From the NCBI GenBank assembly GCA_937967425.1, contig CALBST010000291.1, positions 1 to 15,272 of the forward strand: a stretch of 15,272 nt of DNA. Direction: 5' to 3'. Source of the DNA: an uncultured Caulobacteraceae bacterium (GTDB taxonomy: Bacteria > Pseudomonadota > Alphaproteobacteria > Caulobacterales > TH1-2). Of the stretch, positions 6,936-14,502 are shown one piece after another. Both the position numbers and the translations under genes were made by a program. The notes under the pieces are model-generated. The model worked only from the letters and a program-made list of their open reading frames with translations, ran no database searches and was not told where the DNA came from. Every line of letters starts with the position of its first letter. The stretch's first letter is position 1.

Positions 6936-7064
6936 CTCACCCGCTTGCGGGGGAGCTGTCGTCGCGCGTGAGCGCGATGACTGAGGGGGCGGTGCTCCAA
7001 ATCCGCCAGCCTTACCCCCTCCCGCTCGCTTCGCTCACGACCTCCCCCGCACGCGGGGGAGGAG
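6936..7064. repeat. Dispersed palindromic intergenic repeat upstream of lysA
   Basis: The whole lptM-lysA gap is a self-complementary GC element. GCGGGGGAG (6947-6955) pairs with CTCCCCCGC (7042-7050), and CGTGAGCG (6967-6974) pairs with CGCTCACG (7032-7039). A tight terminal hairpin is formed by CCTCCCCCGC (7041-7050) and GCGGGGGAGG (7053-7062). Elements with this look (CCCTCCCGCTCGCTTCGCTC followed by a C-run/G-run hairpin) are scattered in intergenic regions of Caulobacterales and relatives, from memory. It encodes nothing: base composition and symmetry explain the frames across it. Only one full copy is in this window. Confidence 0.8.
7041..7064 (+). promoter_or_regulatory. Repeat-derived hairpin carrying the lysA Shine-Dalgarno
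   Basis: The right arm of the terminal hairpin of the repeat, GCGGGGGAGG (7053-7062), runs into AG, making GGAGGAG the only Shine-Dalgarno before the lysA ATG at 7075, with about ten bases of spacing. When the hairpin folds, part of this site is paired with the left arm. Translation of lysA therefore appears to depend on sequence donated by the repeat and may be damped by its folding. The regulatory effect is inference. Confidence 0.5.
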
Positions 7065-7074
7065 TTCGATTGCG

Positions 7075-8337
7075 ATGAACCACTTCGATTACCGGGATGG
7101 CGCGCTCTGCTGCGAAGGCGTGAAGCTGGCCGACATTGCCGAAGCAGTCGGCACGCCGTGTTACGTCTATTCCACCGCCACGCTGGAGCGGCACTACCAG
7201 GTCTTTCGCGACGCGTTCGCGCCGCGCGAGGTGCTGGTCGCGTTCGCGGTGAAGGCCAACGCGAACATCGCCGTCATTGCGACTTTGGCCCGGCAGGGCG
7301 CGGGCGCGGATACGGTGAGCAAGGGGGAGATCGAACGGGCGCTGATGGCGGGCGTGGCGCCGGAGAAGATCATTTTCTCGGGCGTCGGCAAAACCGCCGA
7401 TGAACTGGCGTTCGCCGTGAAGGCGGGCGTGCATGAGATCAACGTCGAGAGCCGCGCCGAGCTTGAATTGCTTTCCGACATCGCGCGGGGATTGGGCAAG
7501 AAAGCGCCCATCGCCATTCGCGTGAACCCGGATGTCGGCGCGGGCGGTCACGAGAAAATCTCAACCGGCAAAGGTGACGCGAAGTTCGGCGTTTCGCCCG
7601 AGCAAGCGCTGGCGCTCTACGCGCGCGCCGCCGACGATCCGCATCTGCACGCACAAGGCCTCGCGGTTCACATCGGCAGCCAGATCCGCGATCTCGCGCC
7701 GCTGGAAGCGGCCTTCCGCGTGATGCGATCGCTGGCGGAGAAGCTTCGCAGCCAAGGCATCGCCATCGAGCGCCTCGATCTCGGCGGCGGCTTGGGCGTG
7801 CCGTACTTCAACGAGCCTGACCCGCCGTCACCAGCTGAGTACGCGGCCATGGTGGCGCGCGTGTTTGACGGCTTCGACATCGGCTTCTCCTTCGAACCCG
7901 GCCGCATGATCGCCGCCAATGCCGGCGTGCTGCTTTCGCGCGTCGTGCGCCTGCAGGACCGCCCGCGCCCGATCGTGGTGCTCGACGCGGCGATGAACGA
8001 TCTCATCCGCCCTGCGATCTACGACGCCTACCACGGCATCAAACCGCTCATCGAACCGAGCGGCGCCGAGCAGCCAGTCGACGTTGTTGGCCCGATTTGC
8101 GAGACAGGCGACACGTTCACACGCAATCGTATGCTGCCGCCGCTCGAGGCGGGCGATCTGGTGGCTTTCATGACCGCCGGCGCATACGGCGCGGTGATGG
8201 CTTCCACCTACAACGCGCGCGCGCTTGTGCCCGAGGTGCTGGTGAACGGCGACCGGTTCGAGATCGTGCGCCGCCGCTGGGAGGTCGCGGAGCAACTCAA
8301 GTTGGAGCGATTGCCGCCTTGGCTGGAGGACGCATGA
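7075..8337 (+). CDS. lysA: Diaminopimelate decarboxylase
   Basis: The 420-residue product is a complete fold-type III PLP decarboxylase that turns meso-diaminopimelate into lysine and CO2, the last step of lysine synthesis, in the cytosol. Lys60 in AFAVKAN forms the PLP aldimine, HIGSQI (199-204) and DLGGGLGVPY (235-244) line the cofactor site, and EPGR (274-277) binds phosphate and substrate. The second-subunit residues are in GPICETGDTF (339-348) with Cys342, and Tyr371 follows in TAGAYG. The start MNHFDYRDG matches alphaproteobacterial LysA. Its ribosome binding site comes from the palindromic repeat just upstream. Its TGA overlaps the ATG of the next gene (ATGA). Confidence 0.97.
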   Translation: MNHFDYRDGALCCEGVKLADIAEAVGTPCYVYSTATLERHYQVFRDAFAPREVLVAFAVKANANIAVIATLARQGAGADTVSKGEIERALMAGVAPEKIIFSGVGKTADELAFAVKAGVHEINVESRAELELLSDIARGLGKKAPIAIRVNPDVGAGGHEKISTGKGDAKFGVSPEQALALYARAADDPHLHAQGLAVHIGSQIRDLAPLEAAFRVMRSLAEKLRSQGIAIERLDLGGGLGVPYFNEPDPPSPAEYAAMVARVFDGFDIGFSFEPGRMIAANAGVLLSRVVRLQDRPRPIVVLDAAMNDLIRPAIYDAYHGIKPLIEPSGAEQPVDVVGPICETGDTFTRNRMLPPLEAGDLVAFMTAGAYGAVMASTYNARALVPEVLVNGDRFEIVRRRWEVAEQLKLERLPPWLEDA

Positions 8338-8744
8338 GCGAACATGAAATTCTGCAATTGCTGCAAAGCTACGACGACGCCCAGCAGAACTCGATCGCAC
8401 AAGTGATCAGCCTTCACTTCGTGATGATTGCAGCGGTGTTTTATTTCCTCCACCGATCCGGCCTCATCATGAAACTCGCGGTGTTTGTGCTCTATGCACT
8501 TGGCAACGCCATGTATGTAGCGCTCATGTACAATGTCAGCCACCGCATCATCGGCGCACGCCAAGAACTGGCGGCGCTGGCCGGTTCTGAGACCGCCTCG
8601 CCCATCACCGAGGCGGTGCTGCGCAATACAGGCGAAGCCTGGAGCAACACCCAAGCCGTCATCACCAACGTCTCGTTCCTCGCGCTTTGGCTCGGAACGA
8701 CGTATCTGCTCTTTTTCTGGAAACGGCCGAAGGATATCGAATGA
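8334..8744 (+). CDS. Three-span membrane protein, unknown family
   Basis: The 136-residue product has a hydrophilic N terminus (MSEHEILQLLQSYDDAQQ), hydrophobic spans at about 22-39, 44-66 and 108-129, and a loop at 70-107 with conserved-looking helix residues (RIIGARQELAALAG). The C terminus is KRPKDIE. I recognise no family or active site. The ATG overlaps the lysA stop and the gene's own TGA overlaps the next ATG, so all three are probably translated in a coupled way. In other alphaproteobacteria lysA is, as I recall it, followed directly by the DUF4175 gene. This gene and the next three-gene stretch look like an insertion into that order. Confidence 0.75.
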   Translation: MSEHEILQLLQSYDDAQQNSIAQVISLHFVMIAAVFYFLHRSGLIMKLAVFVLYALGNAMYVALMYNVSHRIIGARQELAALAGSETASPITEAVLRNTGEAWSNTQAVITNVSFLALWLGTTYLLFFWKRPKDIE

Positions 8745-9325
8745 TCAGGACACTCGTCGCAGGCGCAACGGCGCTCGCCCTCGCCGCCTGCGCGTCAGCG
8801 CCGGCTCCGGTCTCGCCGCAGGCCCAATTCTTCGCCAATCTCCGCGCGTTGTGCGGGCAGAGCTTTGAAGGCCGCGTCGTCACCACCGATGCCGCTGACG
8901 CGAGCTTCGCGCGCGAGCGGCTGGTGATGCAGGTGCGCGAGTGCAGCGACGATGAAATCCGCGTGCCGTTTCATGTCGGCGAGAACCGCTCGCGCACTTG
9001 GGTGATTACGCCGACCGGGTCTGGCTTGAGGCTAAAGCATGGCCACCGGCACGAGGACGGCACGGAAGATACGCTGACCCAGTACGGCGGCGACACCGCG
9101 AACGAAGGCACGGCGGAGCGCCAGGAATTTCCGGCCGATCAATTCTCGCAGACACTATTCGTGAACAACAACATCCCGCAATCGGTGAGCAACGTATGGG
9201 CCGTCGAAGTGCATCCCGGGCGCATGTTTGCGTATGAGCTTCGCCGCCCGAACCGCCACTTCCGGGTCGAGTTTGATCTTACGCGGCCCGTAGCCGCGCC
9301 GCCTCCGCCCTGGGGCGCGGACTAA
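8741..9325 (+). CDS. Lipoprotein, unknown function
   Basis: The 194-residue product has a short signal, MIRTLVAGATALALAAC, with lipobox Cys17; Ala at +2 favours the outer membrane by the usual rule. The mature part begins in a Pro/Ala-rich tether and then looks like a beta-rich domain (FEGRVVTTDAAD, RTWVITPTGSGLRLKHGHRH, HFRVEFDLTRP). It has two cysteines in the first part (LCGQ and ECSD) that could form a disulfide. It ends in a proline run (APPPPWGAD). No family is recognised. The ATG overlaps the preceding stop (ATGA), and the TAA overlaps the convergent caspase gene's stop by four bases. The start is fixed by the signal peptide and the overlap; the upstream in-frame extension lacks both. 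Confidence 0.82.
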   Translation: MIRTLVAGATALALAACASAPAPVSPQAQFFANLRALCGQSFEGRVVTTDAADASFARERLVMQVRECSDDEIRVPFHVGENRSRTWVITPTGSGLRLKHGHRHEDGTEDTLTQYGGDTANEGTAERQEFPADQFSQTLFVNNNIPQSVSNVWAVEVHPGRMFAYELRRPNRHFRVEFDLTRPVAAPPPPWGAD

Positions 9326-11214
9326 GTCCGCCGCGTCGCCAGGATCGGCGCATCCACCTGCACGGCGCCGCGTTCGACGACCGGGAACTGGTAATTGCTT
9401 TGGCCTTCCTGCGTTGAAGCTTGAATGCGCTCCTCACGGGCGAACTCGCGGCGGACGTAGGCGCCGAGTTCGCCGGCGGTGATCACGCCGTCGCGGTTTT
9501 CATCGGCGCCGCCTTCGAAGCCGGTCTGGATGAAGTGTGAGAGGAAGCCGCCGGCCTGGAATTTCTCGGCGACCGAACTGGTGAGATCTTCTTCCGAGCT
9601 GAACAGCCCCATCACGCCTGGGCGGCTGACGACATCGCGCGCGAAGCCGCCGCTGAAGCAGGAGTCCAGGATCAGCAGCGCAGTGCGCGAACGGACCTGC
9701 TGAAACATCTCGTTCAAATCGTCGTCGGTGATGGCGCCATCGACCATTTCGATCGTCTCGTTCTTGCCGTCCGGCTCAGTGGCGCTGACTTGTCCGCGCA
9801 CCTGGTTGCCGTGGCCAGAGTAGAAGAAGAGGAAGAGGTCGTCGGGCCCAGCGGCCGCAGCGACGCGCTGGAAGGCCTGGCGCAAACCGGCGCGAGTCGC
9901 TTGACCGTCGATCAAGGTGACGCTTTCGGCCGCGAGCGTGCCTTGGCGTTGCAACGCTTGTTGGAGCTTGCGTGCATCTTCGGCGGTGAGCGGCAGATCG
10001 TTGCCGGAGCCGGGGTAATCTGAAATGCCGACCATCACCGCGAACACGCGCCGTGCGCTGTTCTGCGCCGAGACTTGCGGGGCAGCGCCCTGCTGCAGCG
10101 TCACGACATACGAGCCGCGTTCGCCCGGCTGATAGGACGTCGCCCCGATCCGGTATTGGCCGGTTTCAGCGAGCGTCGTCTCGATGCGGGCATTGCGGTC
10201 ACTGGCGGAGATATCGTCATTGTCCTCTTGTGCGCCCGATGGGGCCAGCAGAATGAGATAGGGGTCCAGCTGCGCAGAGCGCATCTCAATGACGACACGC
10301 TCGCCCGCCGTACCCTGGAAATTATAGCTGTCGATGAACTCGCCAGACTGCAGCTGCTGATCGCCCTGCGCCAGCTCGCCATTCATCGTTTGACCTGAAG
10401 CGAAGGTCTCCCCGCCGCCCGCCAGCGCGTCCGTCGCCGTCGTCACTTGGGCCGGCGCGATGTTGAGCTGATAGGCGCCCGTTTCACCGGCGGCATACGA
10501 TGTGACGTGGATGGTATATTCGCCATTCGCCGGCAGCGTCACCAGAAGGCGGCTGTTGCGTGTGTTATTGGCGGTGTCGTCGTCGTTGTATTCCTGGAAG
10601 CCGTTCGGGCCGCTGATGGCGACGTAGGTGTCAAACTGCTGCGAGGCCAACGTGATCTCGACCTGCTGACCGGCGAGGCCTTGCAGCGGGAAGGTGTCGA
10701 TGAACTCGCCTGAGTTTAGCTGTGCATCGCCCTGCGCCAGCGTTCCCGCGTGCTGTTGCGCGGCGATCGGCGGCGCCTGACCTGGCGTAGTCGTCTGCGC
10801 AACCTCCGTAGCCTCGCCAGTTCGCTCAACCTGCAACTGATAGGCGCCGGTCGCGTTGCGGCTGAAGCTGGTCACATAGACCTGCGCCACGCCATCTTCC
10901 GGGAAGATTATATTGAGGCGCGAGTTGTAGCTGCCGCTGCCATCATCGTCGTTGTCCTGCGCAAGCGCGCCGGGGCCGCGCACATAGAGGTAGGCGTCGA
11001 ACGCTTCGGACGCGAGCGTGATCGTATAGCGCTCACCCTGACGCCCGTTCAGCTGATAGACATCAGCGACCGCACCACCCTGATCGGACTTGGTTTCGCT
11101 CGCTTCCAGCGTGCCCGTGACCTGTTGGCCGGGCTGGAGGCCGCCGCCGGCCATTTGGCTGCAAGCCGCCAGGGCGGTGGCCAGAACCACGGCCACAGCT
11201 GTCCGAATCTTCAT
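9322..11214 (-). CDS. Caspase-family (peptidase C14) lipoprotein with three PPC domains
   Basis: The 630-residue product is exported and lipidated: lipobox LAAC with Cys18, Ser at +2. Three bacterial pre-peptidase C-terminal (PPC) beta domains follow at about 30-130, 155-253 and 277-373, each with an acidic loop (DNDDDGS, YNDDDTA, EDNDDIS) before a conserved Arg-containing strand. The peptidase domain runs from 388 to about 615: VFAVMVGISDYPG, then the catalytic His468 in FFYSGHGNQ and Cys519 in LILDSCFSGG, which keeps the caspase/metacaspase His-Cys dyad intact. An EF-hand-like loop DENRDGVITAGE lies at 571-582. It should be a cysteine peptidase on the outer-membrane side of the periplasm, with substrate unknown. 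A long upstream frame in the same reading frame is ignored, because the signal peptide and GAGGGGG upstream fix the ATG at 11214. Confidence 0.9.
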   Translation of the reverse strand: MKIRTAVAVVLATALAACSQMAGGGLQPGQQVTGTLEASETKSDQGGAVADVYQLNGRQGERYTITLASEAFDAYLYVRGPGALAQDNDDDGSGSYNSRLNIIFPEDGVAQVYVTSFSRNATGAYQLQVERTGEATEVAQTTTPGQAPPIAAQQHAGTLAQGDAQLNSGEFIDTFPLQGLAGQQVEITLASQQFDTYVAISGPNGFQEYNDDDTANNTRNSRLLVTLPANGEYTIHVTSYAAGETGAYQLNIAPAQVTTATDALAGGGETFASGQTMNGELAQGDQQLQSGEFIDSYNFQGTAGERVVIEMRSAQLDPYLILLAPSGAQEDNDDISASDRNARIETTLAETGQYRIGATSYQPGERGSYVVTLQQGAAPQVSAQNSARRVFAVMVGISDYPGSGNDLPLTAEDARKLQQALQRQGTLAAESVTLIDGQATRAGLRQAFQRVAAAAGPDDLFLFFYSGHGNQVRGQVSATEPDGKNETIEMVDGAITDDDLNEMFQQVRSRTALLILDSCFSGGFARDVVSRPGVMGLFSSEEDLTSSVAEKFQAGGFLSHFIQTGFEGGADENRDGVITAGELGAYVRREFAREERIQASTQEGQSNYQFPVVERGAVQVDAPILATRRT

Positions 11215-11242
11215 GGATTTCCCCCTCGTGAGCGTGGCGGAG

Positions 11243-11268
11243 CTTAGACCTCGCCCAATAGCCGTCAA
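11243..11268 (-). promoter_or_regulatory. Possible promoter for the caspase lipoprotein gene
   Basis: On the minus strand TTGACG (11268-11263) is followed after 14 bases by TCTAAG (11248-11243), about 30 bases before the caspase ATG. A TTGAC box with a 10-14 base spacer suits the housekeeping sigma of Caulobacterales, whose -10 consensus is GCTANAWC; the -10 here matches only partly (CTA core). The whole 140-base gap (11215-11354) serves two divergent genes. Confidence 0.35.
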
Positions 11269-11354
11269 CACGGGGAACAGCGGTCGCTGGCTGCGTCTTT
11301 GCGAGGGATGGTCATGGTTTGGCTCAAAACGGGCTGGTACCCTCTCAGCGCGGA

Positions 11355-13913
11355 ATGAAACACGAGGACGCCCTAAACCAGCTCGCCCGGGAAACCACCC
11401 GGGCCCGGCGCCGCCTGGCGCTGGAACGCATGCTGCGCGCGGGACTGGTTCTGCTGGGGGCGGTCGGCGTCTGGGCCGCGTTCGCGTTGATAGGCGGACA
11501 CGATCGCTTACCGCTGCTGCTGCAAAGTTTGAGCGCGATCTTTGCGCTGCTGTTGTTCGCCTACTTGGCGGCGCGCGCGCGGCGCGAGTGGCAAGCGCCG
11601 ACCGATGAAGAAGCGCGCGCGCAATTGGCGGCGGACTCGCGCATGGATGCCGGCGCGTTCGATGCGCTGCGCGATCAACCGACTCGGTACGATCCTTTCT
11701 CCGTTGCGCTGTGGGCTCGTGAACGCGAGCGCCTACTTGAGAATGCCGACAAGCTTCGCCTCGGGCCGCCACGGCCTAGGCTCGACGAACTCGACCCGTA
11801 CAAGCTGCGCTACGCCGTTCTGGTGGTGTTGGTTGGCGCGTTTGTGGTCGCCGGTGGTCATGCCGGCGATCGTTTGGCGCGCGGCTTTCTTCCCGATCCC
11901 GGCCCGCTGCTCGGCGACCAAGCCATGGCGATCGAAGCATGGGCGGCGCCGGCAGAGTATACAAACGCGCCTCCGGTGTCGCTCAGCGATCTGATCGGCC
12001 AGCGTGTCGTGACGCCGCCGTCCGTGCGCGTCACCGTGCGCGTCACCGGACCGACAGGCGCGCCAGTTCTGCGGTTCAATGGCCAGGGCGGTGAACGCAG
12101 CGCGCGCTTCACGCGCGCGGCGGATGGCGCCTGGGAAGCACAGCTCGACATTCCAGGGCGCGGCGAACTTCGCGTCGTGCGCTTTCACACACACGCACGC
12201 TGGCGGCTTGCGCCTGGCGTCGATCAGGCGCCGCGCGCCTCATGGGACGCGCCGATTGCCACGCTCTCCGATGAGCATGTGAGCCTCTCCTGGAAAGCGC
12301 GCGACGATTACGGCGTGCGCCGGCTCATGCTGCGCGTTCGGCCGCTCAATCCGCCCGAGGGCCTTGTGCGCGCTGACCCCGTCGACACCGAACTTGAGGC
12401 GCCGGCGGGCGATCCGCGCGAGGCGGAGGCGGAAACCGAGGTCGATCTCGCCGCCCACCCTTATGCAGGCATGGAGGTTGAAGCCCGGATCGTGGCGATC
12501 GATGCGCTGGGCCAGGAAGGCGTCAGCGATGCGCTGCGCTTTACCATGCCGGAGAAGATCTTCCTGCAGCCGCTGGCGCGCGCCGCAATCGAAATACGCC
12601 GCCACATCCTCGCCGAACGCCGCGCCTATCGCGGCGGCTCAACGGTTCAACGGCGAACGCAACCCGCCGGAGATATCCTCCTCGGCACGGACCGCATCGA
12701 GGTGCGCGACTATGATAGCCGCCCGGCGCTGCAGCGGGCGCCCGCCGGCATCCAACGCGCGGCGCGCTTGATCGATGCGCTGACCATGGAGCCGCGCGAT
12801 CGCTACTTCCGCGACCTCGCGGTTTATTTCGGCTTCCGCACGGCGCGCTCGCAGCTCGCCGTGGCGCGCAATCCCGAGGAAGCGGATATCGCCGCCGACA
12901 CCTTGTGGCGCACGGCGCTGCGCGCTGAGTATGGCGGCGCGGCGGATGCGCGGCGCGCTCTGGAAGAAGCGCAACGCCAACTGTCCGAGGCGCTGGCGCA
13001 AGGCGCGCCGCAAGAGCGCATCCGGCAGCTGCTTGAGGCGCTGCGCCGCGCGACCGAAAACTACATGCAGGCTTTGGTGCAGGAAGCGCTGCGCAACGGC
13101 GAGACTGCGCAGAACCTCGACGACACCGAGGATCAGGCCACGCTCTCCGAGCGCGACATCCAAGAGATGCTGCGGCGGGTCCAAGAACTCAGCGAACAAG
13201 GACGTAATGCGGAAGCACAACAATTGTTGCAGCAATTGTCGCAGATTCTGGCCAACCTCGATGTGCAGCTGAGCCAAGGCGGTCAGGGCGAAGGTCAGGA
13301 AGGCGAAGGCGATCAGGCGATGCAGCAAAGCATCGATGAATTGTCAGAGACCATGGGCGAGCAGCGCGCCTTGCGCGATGAAACGCGCCAGGAGCAGCAA
13401 CAGCAGCAGGGCCAGGGGGGCAGCGGCGGCGACCAGCAAGGCGGCCAGGGCGGCGATGAGCTGGCGCGGCGCCAAGCCGAATTGCGCCAAGGCTTGGCTG
13501 AGGCCCAACGCATGGCCAGTGAAGCGGGCGCGGCGCCAAGTGATGATTTGAATGCGGCTGGCGAAGCGATGCGGCGCGCCGAAGATGCGTTGCGCCGAGG
13601 GGATCTTGAGGGCGCGGAGGCCGCTCAAAGCGCCGCGCTCGAAAATCTGCGTGAAGGCGCCGAAGCGTTGAGCGCCGAGATGCGTGAGCGTGGCCAACGT
13701 GGTGAGCAAGGCCGAGGCGAGGGCGACGAACGCGATCCTCTCGGGCGCGGCGTCGGCAACGACAATGGCGACGGTTTTGTCCCAAGCACGAGTGATCCTG
13801 TTCGCGCCCGCGAAATCTTCGATGAAATCCGCCGCCGCGCGCAGGACCCGAACCGCCCCGAAGCCGAGCGCGAATATCTGCGCCGCCTACTCGATCGGTT
13901 CGGCGACAGCTGA
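11355..13913 (+). CDS. TIGR02302/DUF4175 family large membrane protein
   Basis: The 852-residue product has three N-terminal membrane spans at about 28-47, 53-74 and 151-170, then a large, probably periplasmic domain. From about 525 it becomes helical and coiled-coil (LEEAQRQLSEALAQ). A Gln/Gly-rich run lies at about 636-708 (EGQEGEGDQ, EQQQQQGQGGSGGDQQGG), and the end is EREYLRRLLDRFGDS, characteristic of the family. This matches TIGR02302/DUF4175, an alphaproteobacterial family of about 850 residues with no established function, often beside lysA. Start: the ATG at 11355 has a weak ribosome site (CGCGGA); a TTG at 11319 would add 12 residues with GAGGG 11 bases upstream. It faces away from the caspase gene. 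A 12-base tandem repeat occurs at 12024-12047 (coding VRVTVRVT). Confidence 0.88.
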   Translation: MKHEDALNQLARETTRARRRLALERMLRAGLVLLGAVGVWAAFALIGGHDRLPLLLQSLSAIFALLLFAYLAARARREWQAPTDEEARAQLAADSRMDAGAFDALRDQPTRYDPFSVALWARERERLLENADKLRLGPPRPRLDELDPYKLRYAVLVVLVGAFVVAGGHAGDRLARGFLPDPGPLLGDQAMAIEAWAAPAEYTNAPPVSLSDLIGQRVVTPPSVRVTVRVTGPTGAPVLRFNGQGGERSARFTRAADGAWEAQLDIPGRGELRVVRFHTHARWRLAPGVDQAPRASWDAPIATLSDEHVSLSWKARDDYGVRRLMLRVRPLNPPEGLVRADPVDTELEAPAGDPREAEAETEVDLAAHPYAGMEVEARIVAIDALGQEGVSDALRFTMPEKIFLQPLARAAIEIRRHILAERRAYRGGSTVQRRTQPAGDILLGTDRIEVRDYDSRPALQRAPAGIQRAARLIDALTMEPRDRYFRDLAVYFGFRTARSQLAVARNPEEADIAADTLWRTALRAEYGGAADARRALEEAQRQLSEALAQGAPQERIRQLLEALRRATENYMQALVQEALRNGETAQNLDDTEDQATLSERDIQEMLRRVQELSEQGRNAEAQQLLQQLSQILANLDVQLSQGGQGEGQEGEGDQAMQQSIDELSETMGEQRALRDETRQEQQQQQGQGGSGGDQQGGQGGDELARRQAELRQGLAEAQRMASEAGAAPSDDLNAAGEAMRRAEDALRRGDLEGAEAAQSAALENLREGAEALSAEMRERGQRGEQGRGEGDERDPLGRGVGNDNGDGFVPSTSDPVRAREIFDEIRRRAQDPNRPEAEREYLRRLLDRFGDS

Positions 13914-13968
13914 CTTGAAATCGCCCCAGTGCGCGTCAATTCAGGTCCCAGCTCATTTGGAGGGATTG

Positions 13969-14496
13969 ATGCGCGCTTTCCTACTCACCACCGTTGTTAT
14001 TTCGCTGCTCGCGGCATGCTCGCCGCCGGCGCAGCAGGCGGAGCGCCCCGACAGCCCGCCTGGCCCCACCACGATCGCTTGCAATGACGTGACGCCGAAC
14101 GCGTCGCGGCAAGTGAGCGTGGGCGAGGAAGTCGTCACTGCGGCGGCCGCATCCGATCTGCGCGGCGGATCGATTGCGCCGGGCACCTATGATCTCGTCA
14201 CCGCCACGCGCATCGGCGCGGCGACAGGGTGGCGCGGCACGCGAGCGGTCGCGCTTGAAGTCAGCGAAGATCAAGACGGCGGCGTCACCTTCAACTGGGC
14301 CGGAGCCGAAGGCGGCAGCATCAACGACCGTTGGACCGCGAGCTTCACCGAGACGCCGCAGCCGCGCATGACCTACACTTGTGGGCGCGTCGGCGAGGTT
14401 GCGGCGGACTTTGCGGCTCAGAACAACACGCTGCAGCTTCGCTTGCAGGACGGCGCACAGGGCCAGCTGGCGCTTGAGTTCCAGCGCCGGAGCTAG
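13969..14496 (+). CDS. Small lipoprotein, unknown function
   Basis: The 175-residue product starts MRAFLLTTVVISLLAAC, with lipobox Cys17 and Ser at +2. A Pro-rich tether follows (PPAQQAERPDSPPG), then a beta-rich domain with alternating polar and hydrophobic residues (GTYDLVTATRI, RAVALEVSEDQDGGVTFNW, NTLQLRLQDG). Cysteines in IACNDV and YTCGRV could form a disulfide linking the two ends of the domain. Fold and pattern would suit a small beta-barrel such as a lipocalin type, but I recognise no family. The ATG at 13969 has GGAGGG (13959-13964) just upstream. The gene follows the DUF4175 gene after a 55-base gap and is probably in the same transcript. The upstream in-frame extension is within the other gene and is ignored. 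Confidence 0.8.
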   Translation: MRAFLLTTVVISLLAACSPPAQQAERPDSPPGPTTIACNDVTPNASRQVSVGEEVVTAAAASDLRGGSIAPGTYDLVTATRIGAATGWRGTRAVALEVSEDQDGGVTFNWAGAEGGSINDRWTASFTETPQPRMTYTCGRVGEVAADFAAQNNTLQLRLQDGAQGQLALEFQRRS

Positions 14497-14502
14497 CCCG
14501 AG

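Noticed and set aside
11225..11240. CGTGAGCG after a C-run upstream of the caspase gene, shared with the lysA repeat
   Set aside because: Only an 8-9 base match to the repeat at 6936-7064, with no long palindrome. Too short to call a second copy.
11215..11772. Upstream extension of the caspase frame (186 codons)
   Set aside because: It is antisense to the DUF4175 gene and low complexity (Pro/Arg-rich). The signal peptide, lipobox and Shine-Dalgarno fix the start at 11214.
12024..12047. 12-base tandem duplication (GTGCGCGTCACC twice)
   Set aside because: In-frame and encodes an alternating VRVT strand in DUF4175. Two units are compatible with ordinary codon reuse.
12639..13328. 229-codon minus-strand frame inside DUF4175
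   Set aside because: Antisense shadow of the Gln/Ala-rich coiled-coil part (Leu/Arg-rich by complement).
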